Origin: Candidatus Woesearchaeota archaeon
GTDB lineage: Archaea; Nanobdellota; Nanobdellia; Woesearchaeales; GW2011-AR9
Length of the DNA stretch: 17,144 bases
Direction of reading: 5' to 3'
Assembly (NCBI GenBank): GCA_018303045.1
Contig: JAGVYX010000006.1
Coordinates: 1-17,144, forward strand
Shown here: positions 6,369-12,701 of the stretch, in pieces
How the letters are laid out: each line of letters opens with the position of its first letter
Position numbering within the stretch: the stretch's first letter is position 1
Made by a program: the position numbers and the translations under genes
Notes under the pieces: generated by a model
Told to the model about the DNA's origin: nothing
The model's input: only the letters and a program-made list of their open reading frames with translations
Database searches by the model: none

Positions 6369-8504
6369 ATGAATTATGGTTATCAGGATGAGTATGCCAA
6401 TCCCCTGGACCGCGGCTATAATATTGCTCATGAAGGGCACCACCATGGTTTTCCTGGGCAGGCTACCGGCGATGTTGGTGTTTCCATTGGTGATTTAGGC
6501 ATGACTTTGGGCCTAGGCCCGGTGCCTAACGTTAAAGCCGTGCAGTCAAAGTTGCATGCCGGCACTAAAAAATTAGAATTTGTTTTCACCGGCACTGGGA
6601 AAGGACAGTCTGGACAGCAAACCCCAGGCATGTATGGCAAAAAACAGCGGCAGGCCTTTGTGGAAATTGGCGCAGCTAATAAAATTGATTTCACCACGCA
6701 CTCAACTTTTGGCGTTTACGGGTTAGCGGGAATGGATCAGCAAGGCAATGTTTCCAAAGCGGCTAAAAATTTCTCCCTCTCTGAAGTGAAAAGAGCGGTT
6801 GAGTTTGCCGCCGATGTGGCTTTCGGCGGTCCAGTGGTAGTTCACACTGGGGAATACCAGCGGCCGATTGTTGATGCGGACTGGAATGAGCAGGAAGGGC
6901 CATGGAAAGAAAAATTCCGCATGTTTTCAGACGAAAAAGGGCGGACTGCTTACCGTGTCGTAGACACCAGAACCGGCCGGCTAATTTCCGAAGCTTCCAA
7001 AAACAGGAAAGTTGCCCGCCCGGTATATCATCGCTATGATGAAAAAAGCGAGCAATGGAAAACCTATGAAGGCAAAGATTACGTTGATGAAACCGGCCAG
7101 GCAGTTAAAGCCGGCAATTATATTGATTACTTTGGAAAAAAAGTAGATCCGGCCGAACGCGTTCCCAGATTTAACCCTGAAAAACAGGAATTTGAAATCG
7201 AGCAGCTGGATTGGGCGCATTTGCAGAAAGAAGCCGATGAAATGACCGAACGGGCCAAGAAAGCCTGGCGGGAGTATAAAAGCGGAAAAATTTCCAAGGA
7301 AAAATTTGTGGAAGGCCCCTGGCAAAGGTTTACGGATTATCCTAATGAAGAATCTATCCGGGTTCGCCCGGAAGAAGCTTATATTATCACCACTCTGGAA
7401 ACCAACGCCGCCAACAGCCGCGGCTGGGGAACTTATTACGGCGGTGATTTTGAAGAAACTCTAGAGAATATTAAGAAATTAAGAAAAGCCAGGGAATTTT
7501 ATCAGAAAATTCAAGAAAGTGTTGATCCGGAAGAAAAATGGCGGTTGAAGCGGCAGGCTCATTCCATTGCCGGAGACCTGCTTCCGACGGAAATGGAGTT
7601 TCCTACTCAGATAATTGATCGAGTTCTTAAAGAAGTAGAAAAAAAAATGAAATACAGCAAGGAAGCTGCTTCTTCCCAATGGTCGCAGGCGAAAGAATCG
7701 GAAGAAACCCAGCGCCACGTGGAAAGCGCCGATGCGTACGCTTTCCGTGAATCCTGCGATTCTTATGCTCAGCTGGCGATGAATGCTTTTGACCATACTC
7801 GGGATTTGCAAAAGAAAGGCAAATTAAAAAAACCTCTAGCTATGGCTATGGAAAATTTATTTCCGGAACAATACGGGGCTCATCCTGAGGAAATGATTAA
7901 ATTAGTGAAAGGAAGCCGGGACCGGATGATGGAATATCTTAAGCAGCGGGGCATTAAAGAAGAGAAGGAAGCCAAAGAAATTGCCCGGCGCCATATCACT
8001 TCTACTTTTGATACCGGCCATTTAAACATGTGGCGAAAATATTGGGTAGGGGATCCTAAAAAGTCCATCGCCGAAAACGACAGCGAATTTGATAAATGGT
8101 CTTTGCAAAAATTAGGCGAAATGATTGATGCTGATGTTGTGGGCCACATTCATTTAGATGACAATTACGGATACCAGGATGAGCATCTGGCTCCTGGCGA
8201 GGGAAACACTCCGATCAGGGACATGGTTAAGTTGCTGAAGCAGAAAGGCTACAAGGGCGAAATGATCGTAGAGCCAGGGTCTGATTATACTACTGATTTA
8301 ACTGGGTTTCATTCAGTAATGAAAACCTGGCGCCATTTCAATCTTCCAGTTTATGGCCAGGGCAGCGGCTTGGTGCCCTTAAAATCTAGCTGGGAGAATG
8401 TCGGGTATGGCTGGTTTGGGCAGACCGCTCCGCCGTACTTTACTTTTGGCGCTTATTCACCGTCAGAAGATTGGACGTTATGGAGCAATGTGCCGCTGGA
8501 ATAG
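6369..8504 (+). CDS. Endonuclease IV-like / xylose-isomerase-like TIM-barrel protein with a very large insertion
   Basis: This 711-aa protein carries, in order, the pattern of metal ligands seen in endonuclease IV (Nfo; AP endonuclease family 2). They are His111 (FTTHSTFG), His159 (VVVHTG), a Glu (Glu495 in AMENLFPEQYG, or Glu344 in TTLETNAANS), Asp548 and His551 (STFDTGHLN), His593/His595 (GHIHLDD), Asp604 and His606 (YQDEHLAPGEG), and Glu635 (IVEPGS). Nfo is about 280 aa; here about 335 residues lie between the second His and Glu495. This insert is charged and mixed in character (RTAYRVVDTRTGRL near 192, helices 285-315 and 360-450). The N-terminal 45 residues are His/Gly-rich, and the last ~55 are aromatic. 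The fold call is strong from motif order. The substrate is unknown: AP-site DNA or a sugar are both possible. It has its own leaderless promoter. Confidence 0.75.
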   Translation: MNYGYQDEYANPLDRGYNIAHEGHHHGFPGQATGDVGVSIGDLGMTLGLGPVPNVKAVQSKLHAGTKKLEFVFTGTGKGQSGQQTPGMYGKKQRQAFVEIGAANKIDFTTHSTFGVYGLAGMDQQGNVSKAAKNFSLSEVKRAVEFAADVAFGGPVVVHTGEYQRPIVDADWNEQEGPWKEKFRMFSDEKGRTAYRVVDTRTGRLISEASKNRKVARPVYHRYDEKSEQWKTYEGKDYVDETGQAVKAGNYIDYFGKKVDPAERVPRFNPEKQEFEIEQLDWAHLQKEADEMTERAKKAWREYKSGKISKEKFVEGPWQRFTDYPNEESIRVRPEEAYIITTLETNAANSRGWGTYYGGDFEETLENIKKLRKAREFYQKIQESVDPEEKWRLKRQAHSIAGDLLPTEMEFPTQIIDRVLKEVEKKMKYSKEAASSQWSQAKESEETQRHVESADAYAFRESCDSYAQLAMNAFDHTRDLQKKGKLKKPLAMAMENLFPEQYGAHPEEMIKLVKGSRDRMMEYLKQRGIKEEKEAKEIARRHITSTFDTGHLNMWRKYWVGDPKKSIAENDSEFDKWSLQKLGEMIDADVVGHIHLDDNYGYQDEHLAPGEGNTPIRDMVKLLKQKGYKGEMIVEPGSDYTTDLTGFHSVMKTWRHFNLPVYGQGSGLVPLKSSWENVGYGWFGQTAPPYFTFGAYSPSEDWTLWSNVPLE

Positions 8505-8616
8505 ATGGCCAGTATCATTAATCTAGTGTTCTGGCAAATTAATTATGCGACATTGTATCATTCAAGTCTATCAGGAAAATATTCCTCCATTTTGCTTTAA
8601 AACTAAATTGTCGCGG

Positions 8617-8650
8617 CACTAGTATTAGTCTAGTGGTACTGGGGGGGGGG
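8617..8650 (+). repeat. Short hairpin followed by a run of ten G
   Basis: CACTAG (8617-8622) and CTAGTG (8630-8635) form a 6-bp stem with a seven-base loop. Five bases later comes an unbroken G10 tract (8641-8650) in otherwise AT-rich DNA. The rest of the 269-base gap between the TIM-barrel and methyltransferase genes holds no convincing gene. Confidence 0.6.
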
Positions 8651-8732
8651 TTCTAATTGTATTTGAAAATAGTATTTGAATAATGTAATGAAAGACATAA
8701 ATTAATTATATTTACATCGGTCTTTCGAACTT

Positions 8733-8773
8733 TAGTTGCGGAAAAACCTATAACCTACTTTTGTCCGCAACTA
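8733..8773 (+). promoter_or_regulatory. Inverted repeat flanking a TATA-like element before the methyltransferase
   Basis: TAGTTGCGGA (8733-8742) and TCCGCAACTA (8764-8773) are perfect 10-base inverted arms. The stem extends inwards by AAAA/TTTT with one bulged G, leaving a 12-base loop. TATAAC (8749-8754) sits in that loop about 22 bases before the ATG at 8774, and the right arm abuts the ATG. The layout suits an operator over a leaderless promoter, or a hairpin in an incoming transcript. Confidence 0.6.
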
Positions 8774-9598
8774 ATGTATGTAAACATTTATAACTTAATA
8801 TTATGTTTAAAATTTATCTTGGAACAGTATAGCCATCTAAAGACGGAATTTGGAAAAAATAGCTTGTTGTATGATGAAGCCAGGCCGAGTTATCCTAGTT
8901 TGGTTATTGATGATATTATTAAAATTTCAGGAATTCCAGAGAACGGCCTAGTTTTAGATGCTGGTTGCGGTCCGGGAAGAGCCGCGATTTTGTTTGGAGA
9001 AAGAGGTTACCGGGTAGTTGGGGTTGATATTAGCGCTGAAATGGTAGAGCTGGCCAGACAAAAATCTTCAGAGCTTCCTAAGGTAAGTTATGTTGTTGGA
9101 GAATTTGAACAAGCGGATTTGCCGGAAGACCAATTTGATTTAATTGTGGCTGGTTCATCGCTGCACTGGATTGAGCCAGACCAAGGATATAAGAAAATAG
9201 CTGATCTGTTAAATGATTCTGGAACTCTTTCTGCTTTTTGGAATTTTGAGAACTATGGAATTGACGGGCTAGCTGTGACGGTAAGTAGCCTGTATCGAGA
9301 GCATTGTCCGGCCTTCCCCCCAGATTTAGGCTCGCCAAAAAGGTATATTCAAAAATTAGATGCCTGCGGTTTGTTTGAGCCACTGCAAATAAATACTTAT
9401 TTCTGGAACTGGGAATTAACTAAAGAGAAATATATTAAACTGGCCCGGTCTTGGGCCTGGGTTAGTTCTTTGCCTGAGACTGGTTATAGAACGTTCATGA
9501 ACAAGTTGGAGACTCTGCTGAAAGATCAACCAGAACATCTTTCGATACCTTTCAAGACAGTTATGTTAACAACGGCCAAAAGCCAAAGCTCTGTTTAA
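8774..9598 (+). CDS. Class I SAM-dependent methyltransferase
   Basis: The protein has a Rossmann-fold methyltransferase core. YDEARPSYP (33-41) is the N-terminal element typical of many small-molecule methyltransferases. Motif I is VLDAGCGPG (60-68). The acidic end of strand 2 is Asp85 in GVDIS, and motif IV-like FDLIVAGSSLHW (121-132) follows. These place SAM binding beyond doubt, but the substrate is not predictable. The first ~25 residues (to Lys24) are hydrophobic and AT-rich and may not be translated. Alternative starts are a TTG at 8819, with a TATA-like TTTATAAC about 30 bases before it, or the ATG at 8774 next to the inverted repeat. No ribosome-binding site precedes either. The family is common in bacteria, so transfer is possible. 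Confidence 0.85.
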   Translation: MYVNIYNLILCLKFILEQYSHLKTEFGKNSLLYDEARPSYPSLVIDDIIKISGIPENGLVLDAGCGPGRAAILFGERGYRVVGVDISAEMVELARQKSSELPKVSYVVGEFEQADLPEDQFDLIVAGSSLHWIEPDQGYKKIADLLNDSGTLSAFWNFENYGIDGLAVTVSSLYREHCPAFPPDLGSPKRYIQKLDACGLFEPLQINTYFWNWELTKEKYIKLARSWAWVSSLPETGYRTFMNKLETLLKDQPEHLSIPFKTVMLTTAKSQSSV

Positions 9599-9630
9599 CA
9601 TCATTCCTCAGAATAGGTATCTTTTGGATG

Positions 9631-9666
9631 AAGCCTCTTGAAACTATAAAGCCTCTTGAAACTATA
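9631..9666. repeat. Perfect 18-bp tandem duplication
   Basis: AAGCCTCTTGAAACTATA occurs twice head to tail (9631-9648 and 9649-9666), just after the methyltransferase stop and just beyond the minus-strand terminator. It is identical in both copies, so it is recent. Confidence 0.95.
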
Positions 9667-9676
9667 ATCTTGTGAA

Positions 9677-9705
9677 TAATAAAAACCCAGCCCTGGCGGG
9701 CCGGG
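9677..9705 (-). terminator. Hairpin and T-run terminator of the minus-strand small gene
   Basis: On the minus strand, CCC-g-GCCC then the loop GCCA then GGGC-t-GGG gives a seven-pair GC stem with one internal mismatch. It is followed at once by TTTTTATTATT. This is the classic intrinsic form. The T-run exists only on the minus-strand side, so it serves the gene at 9745-9903 and not the methyltransferase. Confidence 0.7.
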
Positions 9706-9720
9706 AAAAGGGGTTATACA

Positions 9721-9755
9721 AAAGGCTTAAATTTTTACAAAAATTTAGGTCCTTT
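9721..9755. repeat. Long AT-rich hairpin overlapping the small gene's stop codon
   Basis: TAAATTTTT (9728-9736) and AAAAATTTA (9739-9747) are perfect arms around a two-base centre. The stem continues outwards through GC and AAAGG/CCTTT pairs, with one G-T wobble and one bulged base, giving about 15-16 pairs. The TAA stop of the minus-strand small gene (9745-9747) lies in one arm. Confidence 0.75.
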
Positions 9756-9903
9756 GGTATATCTCTTGTTTAGGTGAGGTGTCGTAAAGAAGATGATCTT
9801 TATAGAGCAGATAAACTAATTCTTCGGCAGTTAATTTAGAAACAAAATCATACAATTCAGTGCTCAATGAAACTTTCTCATTGTTCAATGGAACGGCCAT
9901 CAT
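9745..9903 (-). CDS. Small 52-aa protein, unrecognised
   Basis: The minus-strand frame starts with ATG ATG at 9903-9898 and is preceded by GAGGTGA at 9913-9907. That is an excellent ribosome-binding site, three bases before the first ATG and six before the second. The product opens MMAVPLNNEKV and contains the helix SKLTAEELVYLLYKD, then HLLYDTSPKQEIYQRT. It is soluble and has no Cys or Trp. LTAEELVYLLYKD recalls the helix that leads into GGDEF domains (usually followed by LTGLxNR), but that motif is absent here, so a GGDEF remnant is only a guess. A stem overlaps the stop and a GC hairpin with a T-run follows, so the transcription unit looks complete. It is divergent from the membrane-protein operon. 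Confidence 0.65.
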   Translation of the reverse strand: MMAVPLNNEKVSLSTELYDFVSKLTAEELVYLLYKDHLLYDTSPKQEIYQRT

Positions 9904-9929
9904 CACTCACCTCGTTTTATTATTGATTA

Positions 9930-9969
9930 TTAGCATAGCCTTTATTAATCACTTATGCATGTATGCTAA
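9930..9969. promoter_or_regulatory. Inverted repeat between divergent genes, candidate operator
   Basis: TTAGCATA (9930-9937) and TATGCTAA (9962-9969) are perfect 8-base inverted arms 24 bases apart. They lie in the 158-base gap between the minus-strand small gene and the membrane-protein operon. They sit where a regulator could act on both promoters. The ArnR1-like protein encoded downstream is an obvious candidate, by inference only. Confidence 0.4.
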
Positions 9970-10000
9970 AGAAAGCAAATTAGGAAAATTAATCCATAAG

Positions 10001-10054
10001 ATTTTTAAATGGCTAAGGGGGGGTTGCTACTGCGAGGTACGCAAATCAAGGTGG
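10001..10054 (+). promoter_or_regulatory. TATA-like box and ribosome-binding site of the membrane-protein operon
   Basis: ATTTTTAAAT at 10001-10010 is a box A candidate. AAGGTGG (10048-10054) lies seven bases before the ATG at 10062 and fixes that start. A G7 run (10017-10023) lies between them. Confidence 0.4.
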
Positions 10055-10061
10055 TTTAATA

Positions 10062-10769
10062 ATGTTTAGATTATTTTTTACTCCGGGCTGGTTTAATGGC
10101 TGGGATATTGTGTTCGATCTTGTCGGCGTAGTGATTACTGTCTTAATTGCCGCTTACAGCTGGCGACTCTATCGTGTCAATAAAGAGAATAGGCTGGCTT
10201 ATTTTACTCTGGTGTTTCTATTGGTGTCGCTAGGCTTGTTGTTCAAATCATTTACCAGCACGATATTATATTACACGCCCGTGAGAGATGTAGCCGCTGA
10301 CATATTAAGGCCGGTAGCTGGCGACGGGCTTAGTTTATCTGGATTATATTATCGGGCCGCCTTCTTTTTACAGATGCTTTTCATGCTTGGAGCCTGGTTA
10401 TTGCTATTCTTTGTTTCACAAAAGCCGAGAGCCCGATTAAGGAAATTTTATGAAGTAAGCCAGATTGCTTTGTTTATTTATTTGCTGACGTTAATTTCAG
10501 TGGTCAGCAACTTTAAATATTCCGTGTTTTATTTAACCAGTTCGGTAATACTAGGATTGGTAGTGTTAAATTATTATAAGAATTATTTAAATACCAATAA
10601 AAACAGGCAGGCTTTTAAAGTAATGCTCTCTTTTCTCTTTATTTTGGCAGGGAACTTGGTGTTGATTTTTATTTTCTTATCCAGCAAGTTGTATGTTGCA
10701 GGTGAAGTGTTGATGTTGATAGGATTTTTAATCCTGTTGGTTACATATCAAAACGTCACGAGAAGGTAA
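10062..10769 (+). CDS. Seven-TM membrane protein of unknown function
   Basis: The 235-aa protein has about seven hydrophobic spans, roughly at residues 15-37, 45-68, 93-118, 130-150, 153-172, 185-206 and 208-231. Short charged loops separate them (RVNKENR, QKPRARLRK, NTNKNRQ). These positive loops suggest the N-terminus faces outwards. No catalytic motif, His-kinase phosphobox or transporter signature is visible. It starts with a strong ribosome-binding site and heads a packed run: the next gene begins one base after its stop, and a winged-helix protein follows. A sensory membrane protein paired with a cytoplasmic DNA-binding protein would fit this layout, but that is inference. Confidence 0.85.
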   Translation: MFRLFFTPGWFNGWDIVFDLVGVVITVLIAAYSWRLYRVNKENRLAYFTLVFLLVSLGLLFKSFTSTILYYTPVRDVAADILRPVAGDGLSLSGLYYRAAFFLQMLFMLGAWLLLFFVSQKPRARLRKFYEVSQIALFIYLLTLISVVSNFKYSVFYLTSSVILGLVVLNYYKNYLNTNKNRQAFKVMLSFLFILAGNLVLIFIFLSSKLYVAGEVLMLIGFLILLVTYQNVTRR

Positions 10770-10770
10770 T

Positions 10771-11019
10771 ATGAAAAATATGTTATTAAAAAGTTCTTCG
10801 CTTTTGGCTCGATGGCCATCGGCTCGGCTGCAATTCAAGAACTCAAAAGCAAAAATTCCTATTGCCTGCCGAGAGACATGCCTGAAATTTACTGAGAATT
10901 TCATTGCAATTTCCTTTTTGCCAGACGATCTAAATCGAAAGGCCCGGCATATTATTGATAGCCATTATATTGATGGCCATTTCGAACTTTTTAATGATGG
11001 TAATGATGGTGGTATTTAA
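10771..11019 (+). CDS. Small 82-aa protein in the membrane-protein/regulator operon
   Basis: Family not recognised. It has a Ser/Lys/Arg-rich start (LLKSSSLLARWPSARLQFK), a CRETC pair of cysteines near residues 33-37, and a region reading FTENFIAISFLPDDLNRKAR (40-59). The C-terminus is NDGNDGGI, made by a small GATGGTAAT repeat. It begins one base after the stop of the membrane protein, and its own stop shares one base with the next start. This exact fit on both sides is the main evidence that it is a real gene. The GGTGGT at its 3' end doubles as the ribosome-binding site for the regulator. There is no membrane segment. Confidence 0.6.
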   Translation: MKNMLLKSSSLLARWPSARLQFKNSKAKIPIACRETCLKFTENFIAISFLPDDLNRKARHIIDSHYIDGHFELFNDGNDGGI

Positions 11020-11309
11020 TGGGTTCGCGCCGATCAAGACTGGAATTAATCTTTGACATACTCATAGCCATCCAAAATAAGGGCGGCAGAATTAAGCCAA
11101 CGCACTTGATGTATAAGTCTAATTTATCTCATAAATTATTAAATACTTATCTCGAAGAGCTAATTGGCAAGGAATTGGTAGTAATTGAAGAAGTTAAAAC
11201 TAGAAAAAGGCAGAGCGCTACTAAAACGGTAGTAATTACCGAGAAAGGCCTGGGCTTTTTAGCTGAATTCAGAAGAATGCGCGAGTTTACCGACGCGTTT
11301 GGGTTGTGA
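11019..11309 (+). CDS. ArnR1-like winged helix-turn-helix transcriptional regulator
   Basis: The 96-aa size and pattern match single-domain archaeal winged-helix proteins of the ArnR1-like/HTH_45 group. Helix 1 is SRLELIFDILIAIQNKGG (6-23). THLMYKSNLSHKLLNTYLEEL (28-48) is the helix-turn-helix, with the family-typical T-x-(I/L)-M-Y-x-(A/S)-N-L-S start. The wing is 51-74, closed by VVITEKGLGFLAEF (71-84). It is cytoplasmic and DNA-binding, and it has no obvious ligand domain, so the sensing part may be a partner protein. It is translated from GGTGGT (11008-11013), five bases before its ATG. The inverted repeat at 9930-9969 ahead of its operon is a plausible autoregulatory site. Confidence 0.85.
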   Translation: MGSRRSRLELIFDILIAIQNKGGRIKPTHLMYKSNLSHKLLNTYLEELIGKELVVIEEVKTRKRQSATKTVVITEKGLGFLAEFRRMREFTDAFGL

Positions 11310-11321
11310 CCGGATTAAATT

Positions 11322-11654
11322 ATGATAATCTCTATTGCTCCAAAATTCTTGAACGAACAATTAATTAGGGAAAAGCCGGCTGAAACCTCTTTTCTTGTAG
11401 ATGGTTTTGCCTATTCCTCGGGCATTAATGGCCGTACTAATCCAACTTATTTCTTATTTAGCCGAAGGTCGGAAGGCCGAGTTAACCCCAGTTGCGGAAA
11501 TATCATATATATCCCCACCGGCTTTTTCGAGAGGTATCTTAAGAATGATCATGGCCTATTAAACCAGTGGGAAATAGTTTGTCTTCCGGATATTTGTGAA
11601 AAGGGCTGCTTAAGTAAAATATCGCAATATGGAATTTCCTTGATCGGGTACTAA
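11322..11654 (+). CDS. 110-aa protein of unknown function
   Basis: Family not recognised. It starts 12 bases after the regulator stop on the same strand, without a clear ribosome-binding site, so co-transcription is likely but the start is uncertain. Visible features are a hydrophobic N-terminus (MIISIAPKF), a loop FAYSSGINGRTNPTYF (29-44), the segment CGNIIYIPTGFFERYL (58-73) and a Cys-rich end (CLPDICEKGC, 87-96). Codon use looks coding, and the sequence is balanced in charge. Four cysteines in the second half could bind a metal, though no standard spacing is seen. Confidence 0.5.
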   Translation: MIISIAPKFLNEQLIREKPAETSFLVDGFAYSSGINGRTNPTYFLFSRRSEGRVNPSCGNIIYIPTGFFERYLKNDHGLLNQWEIVCLPDICEKGCLSKISQYGISLIGY

Positions 11655-11686
11655 CTACCCTGTTTTGACGATTTTATTCCTGAAGT

Positions 11687-11698
11687 TATTTAAATAAA
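11687..11698 (+). promoter_or_regulatory. TATA box of rnhB
   Basis: TATTTAAATAAA here is centred 25 bases before the ATG at 11718, and no ribosome-binding site is present. This is the layout of an archaeal leaderless promoter. Confidence 0.55.
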
Positions 11699-11717
11699 CA
11701 TTTCCTTTGTTAATTAA

Positions 11718-12386
11718 ATGTCCAAAATCATCGTTGGCGTGGATGAAGCCGGCCGTGGTCCGGTACTCGGTCCGCTAGTGATGGCAGCTTTAGCTTTCAA
11801 GGATGAAGACTTAAAGAAATTAGAATGGCTGGGAGTAAAAGACTCCAAACTTCTCAGTTCTCAAGTGCGTGAAGAGTTATTTGAGCGAATTCGCGAGATT
11901 GTTCATGATTTTAGGATTGAGGTAATTGAACCGGATGCTATTGATCTCTCGGTCAGGAGCGGAGAATCCAACCTCAATTGGCTGGAAGCAGATACCTCAG
12001 CCAAGCTGGTTTCGGAACTGCAGCCGGATAAAATCATCATTGACTGCCCCAGCCCTAATATTGCGGCCTATAAAAATTATTTTCTTAAGCAATTAAGCGA
12101 AGGCGTTCGGTCTAATGCTGAACTGATCATGGAGCATAAAGCGGATACTAATTATATCGTGGTAGGCGCAGCTTCCATCGTAGCTAAAGTTATTCGCGAC
12201 AAGGCAATTGAAAAAATAAAAACGGAAATCGGCTGCGATTTTGGTTCCGGTTATATGTCTGATCCTAAAACGCAGGAATTCTTAAAAAAGGGATATCAGC
12301 AGTTTGCTCATCTGTTTAGAAAAAGCTGGCAGTCTTACAAAGATGTAGAAGAAGAGAAATTGCAGATGAAATTGGGAGAATTTTAA
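11718..12386 (+). CDS. rnhB: Ribonuclease HII (archaeal type)
   Basis: It cleaves the RNA strand of RNA-DNA hybrids and removes ribonucleotides from DNA. The 222-aa length matches archaeal RNase HII. The four catalytic acids are present: Asp9 and Glu10 in GVDEAGRG, Asp109 in IIIDCPS, and Asp143 in HKADTNYIVVGAASIVAKVIRD. GLPxxDSK-like VKDSKLL (40-46) and the late GSGYMSDPKTQEFL loop are also characteristic; Met replaces the common Pro in GYPSDP. The HKADxxxxxVxAASIxAKxxRD form is the archaeal/eukaryal version, which supports the archaeal assignment. The gene stands alone with its own promoter. It ends just before a 19-bp tandem duplication. Confidence 0.95.
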   Translation: MSKIIVGVDEAGRGPVLGPLVMAALAFKDEDLKKLEWLGVKDSKLLSSQVREELFERIREIVHDFRIEVIEPDAIDLSVRSGESNLNWLEADTSAKLVSELQPDKIIIDCPSPNIAAYKNYFLKQLSEGVRSNAELIMEHKADTNYIVVGAASIVAKVIRDKAIEKIKTEIGCDFGSGYMSDPKTQEFLKKGYQQFAHLFRKSWQSYKDVEEEKLQMKLGEF

Positions 12387-12391
12387 TACAG

Positions 12392-12429
12392 TATTTTGAG
12401 ATTATAGAAATATTTTGAAATTATAGAAA
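12392..12429. repeat. 19-bp tandem duplication after rnhB
   Basis: The unit TATTTTGAGATTATAGAAA (12392-12410) is followed directly by a copy with one G-to-A change (12411-12429). It begins five bases after the rnhB stop. The rest of the 288-base gap to the lipoprotein gene contains only AT-rich DNA and a short minus-strand open stretch. Confidence 0.9.
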
Positions 12430-12650
12430 TTGTTAAACTACCAAGCTTATTTGAATAAAATAGTTTTCTAAATGCTCTTCGATAGAAAACTCCTGCATCA
12501 GTTCAATTATTTTACACCAATTAACGCATTTCTCTATACTTTTGGGAATGATGATGAAAAATAATTACTCTTAAAATAACTACCATCAACTACAGCCCTA
12601 TACCCTAGTAGAATAACTAGATTAAACTACATTCTTTCCAGCCAATAAAT

Positions 12651-12691
12651 CTTTATAAACAAAATTCAGTCCCCATGTTTTCAGAAAGGGG
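12651..12691 (+). promoter_or_regulatory. TATA box and ribosome-binding site of the lipoprotein gene
   Basis: CTTTATAAAC (12651-12660) is a good box A. AAAGGGGG (12684-12691) precedes the ATG at 12702 by about ten bases. This, and the signal peptide that begins exactly there, favour 12702 over the in-frame ATG at 12675. Confidence 0.5.
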
Positions 12692-12701
12692 GTTAGAAAT
12701 T

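Noticed and set aside
6428..8149. Several minus-strand frames inside the TIM-barrel gene
   Set aside because: They are low-complexity shadows of a clearly coding plus strand, without ribosome-binding sites or recognisable domains.
8505..8600. 31-aa frame starting right after the TIM-barrel stop
   Set aside because: It has no ribosome-binding site, and its Ser/Leu/Ile-rich content is unremarkable; it is likely chance.
9860..10069. Plus-strand 69-aa frame
   Set aside because: It has no ribosome-binding site. It overlaps the start and ribosome-binding site of the minus-strand small gene, and it runs into the operator and ribosome-binding region of the membrane-protein operon.
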